DNA of 64,000 nucleotides from Chitinophaga niabensis (GCF_900129465.1 NZ_FSRA01000001.1:2110482-2174481), one strand, 5' to 3'; positions 26,933 to 37,046 are shown, numbered from the stretch's first letter. The notes: generated by a model from the sequence alone, not told the origin. Program-made: numbers and translations.

Positions 26933-26964
26933 GCATACAGTTCTTACAATTAAAATTCAGAAGG

Positions 26965-29900
26965 ATGAAAAAAATATTATTGATCACCTTACTTCTCTTC
27001 ATATCCCTGACGCAGTTATTCGCACAGGGGAAAGTGATCACCGGCAAGGTGATAGACAGTGATGGTGAAATACTGATAGGTGCCAACGTGATGGAAAAAG
27101 GCACTACTAACCGGGCCATCACAGATCCAAAAGGAGAATTTAAACTGACGCTTACCGGTGCGAGTCCCGTGCTGCAGATCTCCTATGTAGGATATCAGAC
27201 ACAGGAACTGCCCATCAAAGGTCAGGCAATCGTTCACATCACCTTAAATTCAGACGCTACCAAACTGGGAGAAGCTGTGGTAGTTGGTTATGGCACACAG
27301 AAGAAAGCCAGTGTGGTAGGAGCCATTTCCCAGGTGAAGGCAGAAGAGCTGCAGCAGTCTTCCACTCCCAACCTTTCCAATGCCATCGCCGGCCGTGTGT
27401 CTGGCGTGGTTACCATTATGGGAAACGGTAAACCCGGCAGTGATAATGCGGAGATCTATATCCGCGGTATGGCCACCACCAATACCACGGCACCACTTGT
27501 ACTGGTAGATGGTATCGAACGGGAATGGCGGCAGATAGATCCGGTAGACATTGAAACATTTTCCGTACTGAAAGATGCATCCGCTACGGCAGTGTATGGT
27601 GTACGTGGTGCAAACGGCGTTATCCTCATCACTACTAAACGAGGCGTAAAAGGAAGACCGGTATTGAGCATCTCTACACAGGCAGCTGCGCAACAATCTA
27701 TCCGCACACCCAAATACCTGGACTCTTACAACTTTGCTTTATTGACCAATGAAGCATTGACCAATGAAGGAAAACCGGCGGAATATTCCGCCAGCGACCT
27801 GGAACATTACCGGCTGAATAATTCACCCTACACGCATCCGAACAATGATTATTACAACGACTTTGTAAGGGATGCCTCCTGGCAGCAGATGACGAACGTG
27901 AACGTAAGAGGAGGAAATGAAGTACTGGCTTATTTTATTTCTGCCAACCACCTGCACCAGGAAGGGATCTATAAAGATTTCCCCAATGCGCAATATAACA
28001 CCAACACCAATTTTGAGCGCTATAGTTTTCGCTCCAACCTAGACTTTACCGTGAACCCCACCCTGAAGATCGGTGTGGACCTTACCGGCAGGTTTGAAGT
28101 AAGAAAGCGGCCTAACTTTGGAGACGATAACGGAGAGGACCTGTTTGACAAGCTCCGCAGGCTGCCACCCAACTGGGCGCCGTATATCAATCCGGATGGT
28201 ACTTTAGGTGGCCGTTCTGATGAATCGCGCCTCTCTCCTTACGCCCTGCTTTCTCAATATGGAAACCGTGAAAGGAACACCAATGTGCTGGAAGGTGCAT
28301 TCACCATTAAACAGGACCTTGGCAAGATCCTGAAAGGTTTGTCCTTCCGCTCGCTCATTGGTTTTAACAGCAGCTATCAAAGCCGCCGGGATATTGTTGA
28401 GAAAGCTACAATGTGGGAATACAACCGCTTTGGCAGTTATATCCTCAATAGAAACCCTACCGAGATCTCCATATCAACCGGCAAAGGCCCCGGCAGGAGG
28501 AGAGAATCTTTTGAGGGCGCATTGAACTACAACCGCACTTTTGGTGATCATGCCGTTACCGCTATGGTACTCTATCAGCAAAGTCAGTATTTTGATGAAG
28601 CAAAAGTACCTACGGGGTATTTAGGCTGGGTAGGCCGGGCCACCTATGCATACAAGAACAAATATCTCTTTGAAGTGAATGCCGGTTACAACGGCTCCAA
28701 ACAATTTGATCCCAGCAGGCGTTATGGATTTTTCCCCGCGGTATCAGCAGGTTGGGTACCATCAGAAGAACGCTTCTGGAAAGACAATATCCGCTTTGTG
28801 AATTACCTGAAAATAAGAGGTTCTTATGGTGAGATCGGTAATGACCAGATCGGGAACTTCAATTACCTGTATGAGCAACGTTATCTCTACGTACCCGATT
28901 CAGATGGCTGGAAATATGTATGGGGAGAGAATGCTTTCGGCGAACGTGGTATAGTTGAAGGGCAACCAGGCAACGCCTATGTAACCTGGGAAAGGGCCAA
29001 GAAATCAAATATTGGTTTCGATGCAAAAATGATGGACAGCAAAATATCTGTTACCGTAGACGTGTTCCACGAGAACCGGAGAGACATTCTGGCGATCCCC
29101 TATTCCGTTCCCCTGTTATTTGGTATGAACAATCCACAGGGTACTGTTAGAACAGACGGGCAGGGCCTTCCTCCTGAAAACATCGGCAGGGTGACCAACA
29201 AAGGGATAGATATGGAACTGGGTTATAGTGACAAGATCGGCACCTTCGGTTACTTCATCAAAGGTAATTTCACTTACTCCCGCAACGTAATAGACAGGAT
29301 AGATGAAGAAGGTAAAAAATACGACTGGCAAAAAATAGAAGGGAAACAGATCGGTCAGCACTTTGGCCTTACAGATATGGGCCTGTATTCCAGGAATGAT
29401 TTTCAGCTGGATGGAAATGGCGAACTATTACTCGAAGGTGGATTCCCTGTGTTGAAAAAAGATATAGCCCTTCCCTCCTATGGTGTTGTATACCCCGGAG
29501 ATATCCGGTATAAAGACCTGAACGGTGATGGCATTATCGACAGTTATGATGTGGGAGCCATCGGTAAAGGCAGGGTACCGCAATACATTTATGGTATCTC
29601 CTTCGGCGCAAACTACGCCAACTTTGATATCAGTGTATTGTTCCAGGGCGCAGGCGGAGCAGATATGTATTTTAAAGAAGATGCCGTATGGGAATTCTTT
29701 GCACTGGGTAAAGTAATGGAGCATCACCTGGGCAGGTACAATCCAAATGATCCTTCTTCATGGGATAAAGCTACCTACCCAAGGCTGCACCCCAGCGAGA
29801 ATACCAATAATCACCAGAAATCCACTTATTGGTTATCCTCCCGCAACTACCTCCGGTTAAAGAATGTGGAAATAGGATACAACCTGCCTAAATCACTGCT

Positions 29901-30060
29901 CTCCAGGGCAAGGTTCTCCAGCGCACGGATATTCGTCAATGGTACCAACCTTATCACCTGGGACAAGATGTTGAACTGGGATCCTGAATCCGGTAGTGAA
30001 ACAGGTAACTCCTATCCGCAATTCAGAACATGGAACCTGGGGGCAAGAATTTCCCTGTAA
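26965..30060 (+). CDS. SusC/RagA-family TonB-linked outer membrane receptor (second pair)
   Basis: A 1031-residue receptor: signal peptide 1-20 (ends LFAQ), carboxypeptidase-regulatory-like domain (ITGKVIDSDGEILIGANV, about 25-100), canonical SusC TonB-box region EAVVVGYGTQKKASVVGAI, plug (LVLVDGIEREWRQIDPVDIE, FSVLKDASATAVYGVRGANG) and beta-barrel (end FRTWNLGARISL). It differs clearly from the first SusC, so the two pairs probably take different glycans or fragments of one. Its partner SusD starts 22 bases downstream. Confidence 0.94.
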   Translation: MKKILLITLLLFISLTQLFAQGKVITGKVIDSDGEILIGANVMEKGTTNRAITDPKGEFKLTLTGASPVLQISYVGYQTQELPIKGQAIVHITLNSDATKLGEAVVVGYGTQKKASVVGAISQVKAEELQQSSTPNLSNAIAGRVSGVVTIMGNGKPGSDNAEIYIRGMATTNTTAPLVLVDGIEREWRQIDPVDIETFSVLKDASATAVYGVRGANGVILITTKRGVKGRPVLSISTQAAAQQSIRTPKYLDSYNFALLTNEALTNEGKPAEYSASDLEHYRLNNSPYTHPNNDYYNDFVRDASWQQMTNVNVRGGNEVLAYFISANHLHQEGIYKDFPNAQYNTNTNFERYSFRSNLDFTVNPTLKIGVDLTGRFEVRKRPNFGDDNGEDLFDKLRRLPPNWAPYINPDGTLGGRSDESRLSPYALLSQYGNRERNTNVLEGAFTIKQDLGKILKGLSFRSLIGFNSSYQSRRDIVEKATMWEYNRFGSYILNRNPTEISISTGKGPGRRRESFEGALNYNRTFGDHAVTAMVLYQQSQYFDEAKVPTGYLGWVGRATYAYKNKYLFEVNAGYNGSKQFDPSRRYGFFPAVSAGWVPSEERFWKDNIRFVNYLKIRGSYGEIGNDQIGNFNYLYEQRYLYVPDSDGWKYVWGENAFGERGIVEGQPGNAYVTWERAKKSNIGFDAKMMDSKISVTVDVFHENRRDILAIPYSVPLLFGMNNPQGTVRTDGQGLPPENIGRVTNKGIDMELGYSDKIGTFGYFIKGNFTYSRNVIDRIDEEGKKYDWQKIEGKQIGQHFGLTDMGLYSRNDFQLDGNGELLLEGGFPVLKKDIALPSYGVVYPGDIRYKDLNGDGIIDSYDVGAIGKGRVPQYIYGISFGANYANFDISVLFQGAGGADMYFKEDAVWEFFALGKVMEHHLGRYNPNDPSSWDKATYPRLHPSENTNNHQKSTYWLSSRNYLRLKNVEIGYNLPKSLLSRARFSSARIFVNGTNLITWDKMLNWDPESGSETGNSYPQFRTWNLGARISL

Positions 30061-30082
30061 TGTTTTATTAAAACGAACGATC

Positions 30083-31936
30083 ATGCAACAACTGAAATAT
30101 ATACTCACCGTTATCTCTTTTTGCGCAGTGTTCACTTCCTGCACAAAAGACGGGGCAGGTCTGCTGGATAAAGCAGAGTCCGGCGACCTGAATGAGGAAA
30201 GGGTATTTACCAATGCAAAATACACCAAGGAATTCCTCACGGATATCTACCGCCGCATCCCTTACGGATGGGACGATAACGTTTACCTGGATGCTTCTAC
30301 GGACGATGGGGAAGCACGCCCCTGGTGGGGATGGGTGAACAACATCCATGTTGGCGCCTACAATCCTACCAGCATGCCGGATAAATTCAAACGCTGGGCG
30401 AATTACTATGCTGCTATCAGGGCATGTAACCTCTTCCTCAGCAAAATTGACGGCGCGCCCATAGATGCAGAACAATACATGAATTCTGAAGAAGTAAAAG
30501 AGCGCATGAAATATGAAGCAGTTTGCCTGCGTGCTTATTACTATACAGAACTGGTACGCTGGTATGGTGGCGTTCCCATCATCACCAAAGTACTCACACG
30601 CGATTCTCCGGAACTCTATTCCAAACGCGCCAGCCTTGCCGAGATACAGGAGTTTATACTCAAAGAGTGTGATTCAGCCGCAGCGCATTTGCCTGCAAGG
30701 CAAACAGGCGTTGATTACATGCGTGTTACCAGCGGTGTGGCCAAAGCCATTAAAGCCCGTTTACTCCTGCACCTCGCAAGCCCGCTGTTCAACAGTACCA
30801 CGGCAGGCCCTGCCAGCCCATGGTCATGGGGAAGTTATGATGCTAACCGCTGGAAGAATGCCGCAGATGCAGCCAAAGCCGTGATGGACCATAAAGATGA
30901 ATTAGGTGCCCCTGTTTACAGCCTGGTTGTAAAAACAGAAGCCAATAACTACTTCGGTGCAAAAGTTACCTATCCCGGCTCTTATAAAGCTATGGGCTGG
31001 TTCAACGTATTCATTACAAGGGTGAATACAGAAATGATGCTGGCTTATGGTAAAAAAGGAACTACCAACGAGCTGGATAAATGGCAGCTGCCAGGTGCCA
31101 TGCAAAAAGCAGGTGATGCCTCTTATACACTGCCTACTTACAACTATGCTGCCTGCTTTGAAACCAAAGACGGTATTCCTGTATATGTAACGGATGAATA
31201 TGGCGTGCCTGTAATAGATGCCAACGGGCAGTTCACCGTGAACCCCGCTTCCGGTTTCGACCCTCAGAAGCCTTACATCAACAGGGATTCCCGGTTCTAT
31301 CATTCCATCTGGTACAACGGCTCCATGTTTGGCGGCACTACCTTTAATCCATGGCGTAGCGAGGATGGTTCTTTCGGACAGGAATTCCTCAGCGGCTATG
31401 CACATACCGGCCTCTTCCTCCGTAAGTTTATGGATCCCAAGAACATCTCCCTCAGTAACGGCGTAACCGGGCAAACCAATCACAACTTCCCTTTATACCG
31501 TTATGTAGAAATGCTCCTGAACTATGCAGAAGCCCTCAATGAGTTCCTGCCGGACGGGGCTTCCCGTATGGAAGTGATCCAGGCGCTGGACCAGATCAGG
31601 CTCCGTGCAGATATGCCAAATGTGAACACCACCTTTACCACCAACGGCTGGAATGTGAACGACCAGAAACAAATGCGCAAATTCATCCGTAACGAACGCC
31701 GGATAGAACTGGCCTTTGAAGAACACCGCTTCTTTGATATCCGCCGCTGGCTGATCGGTGAGCAAACACAAAAGGTGGTATATGAACACGATATCTTCAA
31801 AAAACTGGATGGTTCTTTTGTGTACACCATAAAGGTTTGGGAAAGAAGGGTATTCCAACCCAAACATAACCTGTTGCCTTTACCGCAATCAGAAGTGAAC
31901 AACAATCCTAATATGCAGCAAAATCCGGGTTGGTAA
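30083..31936 (+). CDS. SusD/RagB-family glycan-binding lipoprotein (second pair)
   Basis: A 617-residue lipoprotein. ATG 30083 was chosen, since it gives a lipoprotein signal (MQQLKYILTVISFCAVFTSC, Cys near residue 20); an upstream in-frame ATG at 29996 lies inside the SusC gene and adds no signal. SusD hallmarks: IRACNLFLSKID, RAYYYTELVRWYGGVPI, and near the end NERRIELAFEEHRFFDIRRW and LLPLPQSEVNNNPNMQQNPGW. It pairs with the SusC just upstream. Confidence 0.93.
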   Translation: MQQLKYILTVISFCAVFTSCTKDGAGLLDKAESGDLNEERVFTNAKYTKEFLTDIYRRIPYGWDDNVYLDASTDDGEARPWWGWVNNIHVGAYNPTSMPDKFKRWANYYAAIRACNLFLSKIDGAPIDAEQYMNSEEVKERMKYEAVCLRAYYYTELVRWYGGVPIITKVLTRDSPELYSKRASLAEIQEFILKECDSAAAHLPARQTGVDYMRVTSGVAKAIKARLLLHLASPLFNSTTAGPASPWSWGSYDANRWKNAADAAKAVMDHKDELGAPVYSLVVKTEANNYFGAKVTYPGSYKAMGWFNVFITRVNTEMMLAYGKKGTTNELDKWQLPGAMQKAGDASYTLPTYNYAACFETKDGIPVYVTDEYGVPVIDANGQFTVNPASGFDPQKPYINRDSRFYHSIWYNGSMFGGTTFNPWRSEDGSFGQEFLSGYAHTGLFLRKFMDPKNISLSNGVTGQTNHNFPLYRYVEMLLNYAEALNEFLPDGASRMEVIQALDQIRLRADMPNVNTTFTTNGWNVNDQKQMRKFIRNERRIELAFEEHRFFDIRRWLIGEQTQKVVYEHDIFKKLDGSFVYTIKVWERRVFQPKHNLLPLPQSEVNNNPNMQQNPGW

Positions 31937-31954
31937 ATTTAAATTGTATTGATC

Positions 31955-32344
31955 ATGAAAAAAGTATTTGTAATTTTCATACTGGCACTCGCCGCTTTCA
32001 GCAGTTGCAAAAAGGATGACTTCTACGCGAAGTTTGTTCCTGAAGTGCTGTTCTACGAAAAGGATAAAGTGGAGAACGCGGATTTTGTTACCACCACACT
32101 GCCCGCCGGCACCACGCAATGGACCGTAAAAGCAAGGGTGAGCGCTCCCATGAAGCTGAAGGAAATAAAACTGTATAAAGGGCAGGACCTCCTGGAAACT
32201 TATACAGACTTCCTGCAAACACCCACCGTATTCAATGTACAAAGGGTAGTAACAGGTATTACAGCTGAAACCACCATGAAGATAGTGGCGGTGGATGCAG
32301 ACAATAAAAGCACTACCAGAACTTTTATCATTAAAGTAAACTAA
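31955..32344 (+). CDS. Small surface lipoprotein of the glycan locus
   Basis: A 129-residue lipoprotein (lipobox AAFSSC near residue 18). ATG 31955 is preferred over the TTG at 31949. The rest is one beta-sandwich-like domain of about 100 residues (TTQWTVKARVSAPMKLKEIKLYKG, TTMKIVAVDADNKSTTRTF), resembling an Ig-like fold. Its place after SusD fits the SusE/SusF-like surface glycan-binding role, but the sequence itself does not show a binding site. No enzyme motif is visible. Confidence 0.72.
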   Translation: MKKVFVIFILALAAFSSCKKDDFYAKFVPEVLFYEKDKVENADFVTTTLPAGTTQWTVKARVSAPMKLKEIKLYKGQDLLETYTDFLQTPTVFNVQRVVTGITAETTMKIVAVDADNKSTTRTFIIKVN

Positions 32345-32348
32345 TCAC

Positions 32349-33050
32349 ATGAAAAAGCCGCTTTGCTTAATAGTGAGCTGTACATTACTTTCCCTTGCAG
32401 GTTTTTCGCAGGAAAACACGCTCACGGCAAAAGAGAAAAAACAAGGCTGGACGCTGCTTTTTGATGGCACCAGCACGAATGGATTTACAACACCCGGCGG
32501 CAAACCTGTTCCCGCAGGATGGCAGGTAAAAGATGGCAGCCTTACTGCCATTAAAGGCGGCAAGGGTGGTGATATTATCACTACCGGAGAGTACAGCAAC
32601 TTTGAGCTGTCCGTTGATTACAACATTGAACCCGGCTGCAACAGCGGTGTTAAGTACTTCTTTACAAAGTATGAAAAGGGCGGTAACCTGGGCATGGAAT
32701 ACCAGATCCTGGATGATGCACTGGCAGAAGACAACAAACTGGAGAATCATCGTGTCGGCTCTTTTTATGATGTAATGCCTGTGGCAGTACCTGACAAAAA
32801 AGTGAACCCACCCGGTCAATGGAACACCATTCGTATTGTATCTAAAAAAGGGAAAGTGGAACATTGGCTGAACGGGAAAAAGATCCTTTCCTTCACACGC
32901 GGCGATGCTGCATTTTCAGCGGCTGTGGCCAAAAGCAAATTCAGCAAAGCAGAGCCGGCCTTCGGCACAGTGGAAAAAGGCCACATCCTTTTACAGGAAC
33001 ATGGCGGACAGGTATCCTTCAGAAACATTAAGATCTTAACATCAAAATAA
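32349..33050 (+). CDS. DUF1080 protein, 3-keto-glycoside hydrolase family
   Basis: A 233-residue exported protein: signal peptide about 1-20 (LSLAGFSQ), then a DUF1080 concanavalin-like domain (GWTLLFDGTSTNGF, WQVKDGSLTAIKGGKGG, FELSVDYNIEPGCNSGVKYF, GQWNTIRIVSKKGKVEHWLNGKK, ILLQEHGGQVSFRNIKI). Members of this family cleave 3-keto-disaccharides/glycosides. The oxidoreductase gene 4 bases downstream would supply the 3-keto substrate, so the two form a probable oxidative cleavage pair. The gene starts 4 bases after the lipoprotein stop. Confidence 0.9.
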   Translation: MKKPLCLIVSCTLLSLAGFSQENTLTAKEKKQGWTLLFDGTSTNGFTTPGGKPVPAGWQVKDGSLTAIKGGKGGDIITTGEYSNFELSVDYNIEPGCNSGVKYFFTKYEKGGNLGMEYQILDDALAEDNKLENHRVGSFYDVMPVAVPDKKVNPPGQWNTIRIVSKKGKVEHWLNGKKILSFTRGDAAFSAAVAKSKFSKAEPAFGTVEKGHILLQEHGGQVSFRNIKILTSK

Positions 33051-33054
33051 TACC

Positions 33055-34401
33055 ATGGAGAAAAGACGCGATTTTATCAAGAAGCTCGCATTAAGTTCCG
33101 CAGGTTTCGCAATCGGTAACTCAGCACTGGGTTTTAGTGCTAAGAGCTATAAAAATATCATAGGCGCCAATAACAGGATCAGGGTATCCATTATTGGCGT
33201 GAATGGCCGTGGCAATGGCATGGCCGGTGTTTTCGCAAAACAGAAGGATACGGAAATAGCTTCTATCTGTGATGTAGACAGCAGGGCCATTCCCAAAGCC
33301 ATTAAAACAGTAATGGCCACCGGGCATACCAATACTCCCAAAGGAGAAAAAGATCTCCGCAAGGTATTGGAAGATAAAGGTGTTGATGCCATCTACACCG
33401 CCACACCGGATCACTGGCATGCACCTCTGACCATTATGGGATGCCAGGCAGGCAAACATGTGTACGTTGAAAAACCTTTAAGTCATAATCCTCACGAAGG
33501 CGAAATGGCTGTTGCAGCAGCGCGGAAGTATAACCGTGTAGTGCAAATGGGCGCGCAACGCCGCTCCGCTCCCATCCTTACAAAAGGTATTGAAGAATTA
33601 CACAATGGCGTTATCGGAAGAGTATATTTCGCCAAAGCATGGTATACCAATACCCGCAAATCAAATGTACTCAAACCGGCAGAAGTACCGGATTGGCTGG
33701 ATTATGATCTCTGGCAGGGGCCCGCTCCCCGCAAGCCTTACAAAGATGGTCTGATCCATTACAACTGGCATTGGTTCTGGCATTGGGGTACAGGCGAAGC
33801 ACTCAACAACGGCACGCACGAAGTAGACGTGGCGCGTTGGGGGCTGGGTGTTGAGTTCCCTACACGCGTTAGTTCTGTAGGAGGCCGTTACCAGTTTTCA
33901 GATGATTGGGAAACACCGGATACACAGATCGTTACCATGGATTATCCCGGCCGTGTTTCGCTCATGTGGGAGAACAGGAGTTCTAACGGAAGGAAGATCG
34001 AAGGACTCGATCGGGGTGTTATTTTCTACGGCGAGAAAGGCAGCCTGGATACCGGTGGAGACAACTACAAAGTATATGATCTGGACGGCAAGCTGATCAA
34101 AGAAGGAAAGACCGCCATGAAGGAAAGCGAAATGGACGGGCGTAATACTTCCAGCCCAAGTTTAGGCCTGGATAACCTGCACGTAATGGATTACCTGGAT
34201 GCTATCAGGAATAACCGCAAACCGAACTGTGATGTTGAGCTGGGGCATAAGAGCACAGTGGCGATGCAGCTGGGTAATATCTCCTGGCGTGTTGGCCGTG
34301 ATCTCAAGGTAGATCCTAAGAACGGGCATATCATTGGCGATAAGGATGCGGAGAAATTGTGGCGCAGAAGTTATGAGAAAGGTTGGGAACCGAAGATATA
34401 A
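33055..34401 (+). CDS. Gfo/Idh/MocA family oxidoreductase with Tat-type signal
   Basis: A 448-residue dehydrogenase. The N-terminus EKRRDFIKKLALSSAGFAI is a twin-arginine export signal. The nucleotide-binding domain starts at IRVSIIGVNGRGNGMAGV (about 42-60), with the hallmark YVEKPL (about 138-143) and the substrate-domain region HYNWHWFWHWGTGEALNNGTHEVDVARWGLG (cited in parts: HYNWHWFWHWGTGEA and NGTHEVDVARWGLG). Such exported members oxidise sugars at C3 with a bound NAD(P). It ends the operon and is followed by a strong terminator. Its partner is the DUF1080 hydrolase. Confidence 0.92.
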   Translation: MEKRRDFIKKLALSSAGFAIGNSALGFSAKSYKNIIGANNRIRVSIIGVNGRGNGMAGVFAKQKDTEIASICDVDSRAIPKAIKTVMATGHTNTPKGEKDLRKVLEDKGVDAIYTATPDHWHAPLTIMGCQAGKHVYVEKPLSHNPHEGEMAVAAARKYNRVVQMGAQRRSAPILTKGIEELHNGVIGRVYFAKAWYTNTRKSNVLKPAEVPDWLDYDLWQGPAPRKPYKDGLIHYNWHWFWHWGTGEALNNGTHEVDVARWGLGVEFPTRVSSVGGRYQFSDDWETPDTQIVTMDYPGRVSLMWENRSSNGRKIEGLDRGVIFYGEKGSLDTGGDNYKVYDLDGKLIKEGKTAMKESEMDGRNTSSPSLGLDNLHVMDYLDAIRNNRKPNCDVELGHKSTVAMQLGNISWRVGRDLKVDPKNGHIIGDKDAEKLWRRSYEKGWEPKI

Positions 34402-34407
34402 GCGATA

Positions 34408-34444
34408 CAAAAAGGGCTGAGCAATTGATGCTCAGCCCTTTTTG
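34408..34444. terminator. Strong terminator at the end of the glycan locus
   Basis: A perfect 15-bp stem (CAAAAAGGGCTGAGC / GCTCAGCCCTTTTTG) with a 7-base loop and an A/T flank on both sides, 6 bases after the oxidoreductase stop. Symmetry suggests it also ends transcription of the convergent bestrophin operon. Confidence 0.9.
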
Positions 34445-34540
34445 ATATGAGAGGTAAAGTTATCAAAGATGTCTATCCTTAATGTAGCAAATCCCCACTC
34501 CTATGCGTTCTTTGTACCTTTTTCCCTAACCCCCGTTTTG

Positions 34541-35542
34541 CTACATCAAAACACCATTAACAGGCGTAAGCCTTTCCGGTATTTCTTTATCATCCATCAT
34601 TTCCCGCAGGTCAATTTCTATATTACGGCAGATGGAACTCATGGGAATATCCGTCAATGCATTTTCAAAAGGGTTCTCGCTCAGGTCTCCTACTGCCTCC
34701 ATGGCATTAAATACCCAGTTCACGATAATGCAAACGGGGAATAGAAGCCAAAGGGCGTTTGGCGTATGACGGGCAATTTCTGCAATCAGCCCGAATGGTA
34801 AAAGCATAATAAAGATATCTACGAACAAGCGGCTGAAAACAGCATACTGCCTGGGGAATGGATAGTTTTTTATACGCTCGCAGCCACCCTGCTGGTTGTA
34901 CAGGTCCGTGATAACATTGGTAAGGTTGGCATGTTCAATATTATCTATCACGCCTTGCTCCTTGAGATATTTTATATCCCTGCTTTGCAGGTGTAACAGG
35001 TGTGTAGCAGGGTTCACTTTGCTGGTTGCGTAAGTTCTTTCATCCTCTCCACAGAACTTATCCAATGTTTCCCGCATCACCGTTCCATAGTCCTGGTTAT
35101 CTTTATACTGTATGCTGGATATATAACTCTGATAATACTTTTGGGTCCATACCTTGTTCCGCCTTAATTGCAGCCTGAGAGCATTACACCAGCCAATGTG
35201 CCGCATTACCATGTGCCGCGCCATGGCCCGGATCTCCCGGTTTGCGTTATTACCTGCAAGATCAAGCACCATGGCAGCCCATACCCTGCTGGCATTGGTG
35301 ATACTTCCCCATAACCGGCGCCCCTCCCACATCCTGTCGTACGATGAATTGTTTTTGAAGCCTACGTAAAAGGCAACGGCTGTGCCTATAACGCCAATAG
35401 GCAAAAGGGGGATGATCGCTTCTTTAAAACCAAATACCACATACAACACATAAGCCACAACCATTGGCGTAACGTGTATCAGCAATTGAACGTAAGAACG
35501 GGGCAGTACATACTGTAGCTTCAGGGTCCGGTTTGTATACAT
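34541..35542 (-). CDS. Bestrophin family anion channel protein
   Basis: A 333-residue membrane protein with the bestrophin/UPF0187 layout: MYTNRTLKLQYVLPRSYVQLL start, a first hydrophobic pair (VTPMVVAYVLYVVFG, IPLLPIGVIGTAVAFYVGF), the conserved NNSSYDRMWEGRRLWGSITN motif and a long helical soluble part, ending with two more membrane helices (IFIMLLPFGLIAEIA, WLLFPVCIIVNWVFN). Bacterial bestrophins are pentameric ion channels (chloride or cation selective). It is the last gene of a three-gene operon with GH43, starting 15 bases after it; a functional link is not obvious. Confidence 0.9.
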   Translation of the reverse strand: MYTNRTLKLQYVLPRSYVQLLIHVTPMVVAYVLYVVFGFKEAIIPLLPIGVIGTAVAFYVGFKNNSSYDRMWEGRRLWGSITNASRVWAAMVLDLAGNNANREIRAMARHMVMRHIGWCNALRLQLRRNKVWTQKYYQSYISSIQYKDNQDYGTVMRETLDKFCGEDERTYATSKVNPATHLLHLQSRDIKYLKEQGVIDNIEHANLTNVITDLYNQQGGCERIKNYPFPRQYAVFSRLFVDIFIMLLPFGLIAEIARHTPNALWLLFPVCIIVNWVFNAMEAVGDLSENPFENALTDIPMSSICRNIEIDLREMMDDKEIPERLTPVNGVLM

Positions 35543-35557
35543 AATGAAAGGTTTAGT

Positions 35558-37018
35558 CTACTTATTATCAAGCCTGAAAAAAGAAAACTGTGCATTGTCT
35601 TTTTCATTGCCGCTGTAATGTAATCCCGGTCGGGGACTCCTGTCCCATTGGGGAAGAAATTTAACATCTACGTCTGCGGCCAGCTCAATCCATGATGCCT
35701 TTTCTGTTTGGTAGAAAAAGCTGCAGGTCTTGTTCGGAGACATGGAAATTTTCAGTTGGGTAGTTGATGGCTGTACCCGGGCGGCTTTAATAATTACCCG
35801 TTTGTTCTTCTCCACCTTCCACATTTTAACGCTGTCCCCTTCAACACCAATCCCTATGGCAGCATTTGCATCGCCGTAAATGGTAAGTCCTTTTAGTGCC
35901 TTATTACGGTTAACCACGGCGGTGGTCAGATCAAAGTTATCTGATGTAGGCCGGACTGTTAATGCAATACCGGTGAGGTTATCTTTTGTTTGCTTTCCGG
36001 ATAAGCGCAGCATGCCTTTCTGCAGTTTATACGAAGGGGTGGCATGCCTGAAATCCCATTGCCAGTGGCGGTCAAGACTATTCCCATCTGCTTTGGCGGC
36101 AGTGTTGTTGGGCAGCAATTGAAGCAAAGGCCAGCCTGTGTACTCCTGGTAGATCAGTTGTGACATCAGTGCTTCGCGGCCTGTAAACACATCGCTCTTT
36201 TTATTGTACGCGTGGTGCAGGTAATACATAACACCGTCTGCCGAAGGAACAAAAGTTCCGTGCCCCATACATTTCCATTCATCCTTCTCGCTAAGGATCG
36301 GGTTACCATTAAAGTTTTGGTACGGGCCTTTGAAGTTCGCGGAACGGGCAACGCTCACGTTATAGCTGCATCCCTGCCCGCAGCAGTTGCCGGCTGAGTA
36401 GAAGAGATAATAGTAGTTATTTATTTTCAGGATACTTTGTCCTTCCATGCCTGCACGGCTGGTATCCTTCAGTAAAGTGAAATATTCACCTTCCGTTTTA
36501 AGTCCGTCTGCCGATAACCTGGCCCCTAACAGCTCAATTGGCCTGTCGTCCAGGCCATAGGCTTTGAAGGTAATGTAAAGCTGTCCGCCATCGTTAAAAA
36601 CAAAGGCATCGATGGCTTCCTTTCCGTGTTCAATGATGATACCGTGGTCTGTAAATCCCCGGTCCGGGTGTTTTGAAGTTGCCACGCCGATGTAAGAGCG
36701 GTTATCAGATTTTCGCCTGGCCGTATAGTAAATGTAATAGGTGTCTCCGATCTTGTAGTATTCGGGCGCCCAGAAAGAACCGGTTGTCCATTCAGGGGCT
36801 TTATCGAAAACATAACCTGTTTGATGCCAGTCTTTCAGATTGGATGATCTGTAGATGGGGAAATAAGGCGCCCATTCTGAAGAGGTCCCTGTTGCATAAT
36901 AAACACTGTCCACCCTTATTATGGATGGGTCTGCCAGATCACCCGCGATAGTTTGTGCATTAAGCAGGGTGCATTTCAACAGGCAGATAACAGAGAATAT
37001 GATTTTAATCCTGTGCAT
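35558..37018 (-). CDS. Glycoside hydrolase family 43
   Basis: A 486-residue secreted enzyme: signal peptide 1-22 (ends LNAQ), then the five-bladed propeller of GH43 with catalytic base Asp30 in GDLADPSIIRV, the acid-helper Asp in AIDAFVFNDGG (about 139) and the general acid Glu in GMEGQSILKI (about 193). The C-terminal part (about 330-486) is a jelly-roll domain (WQWDFRHATPSYKL, FSFFRLDN end). Such enzymes release arabinose or xylose from plant polysaccharides. It lies between the small membrane protein (28-base gap) and bestrophin (15-base gap). Confidence 0.9.
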   Translation of the reverse strand: MHRIKIIFSVICLLKCTLLNAQTIAGDLADPSIIRVDSVYYATGTSSEWAPYFPIYRSSNLKDWHQTGYVFDKAPEWTTGSFWAPEYYKIGDTYYIYYTARRKSDNRSYIGVATSKHPDRGFTDHGIIIEHGKEAIDAFVFNDGGQLYITFKAYGLDDRPIELLGARLSADGLKTEGEYFTLLKDTSRAGMEGQSILKINNYYYLFYSAGNCCGQGCSYNVSVARSANFKGPYQNFNGNPILSEKDEWKCMGHGTFVPSADGVMYYLHHAYNKKSDVFTGREALMSQLIYQEYTGWPLLQLLPNNTAAKADGNSLDRHWQWDFRHATPSYKLQKGMLRLSGKQTKDNLTGIALTVRPTSDNFDLTTAVVNRNKALKGLTIYGDANAAIGIGVEGDSVKMWKVEKNKRVIIKAARVQPSTTQLKISMSPNKTCSFFYQTEKASWIELAADVDVKFLPQWDRSPRPGLHYSGNEKDNAQFSFFRLDNK

Positions 37019-37046
37019 GTAGTTCCGATTAAAAATATGATACGCG

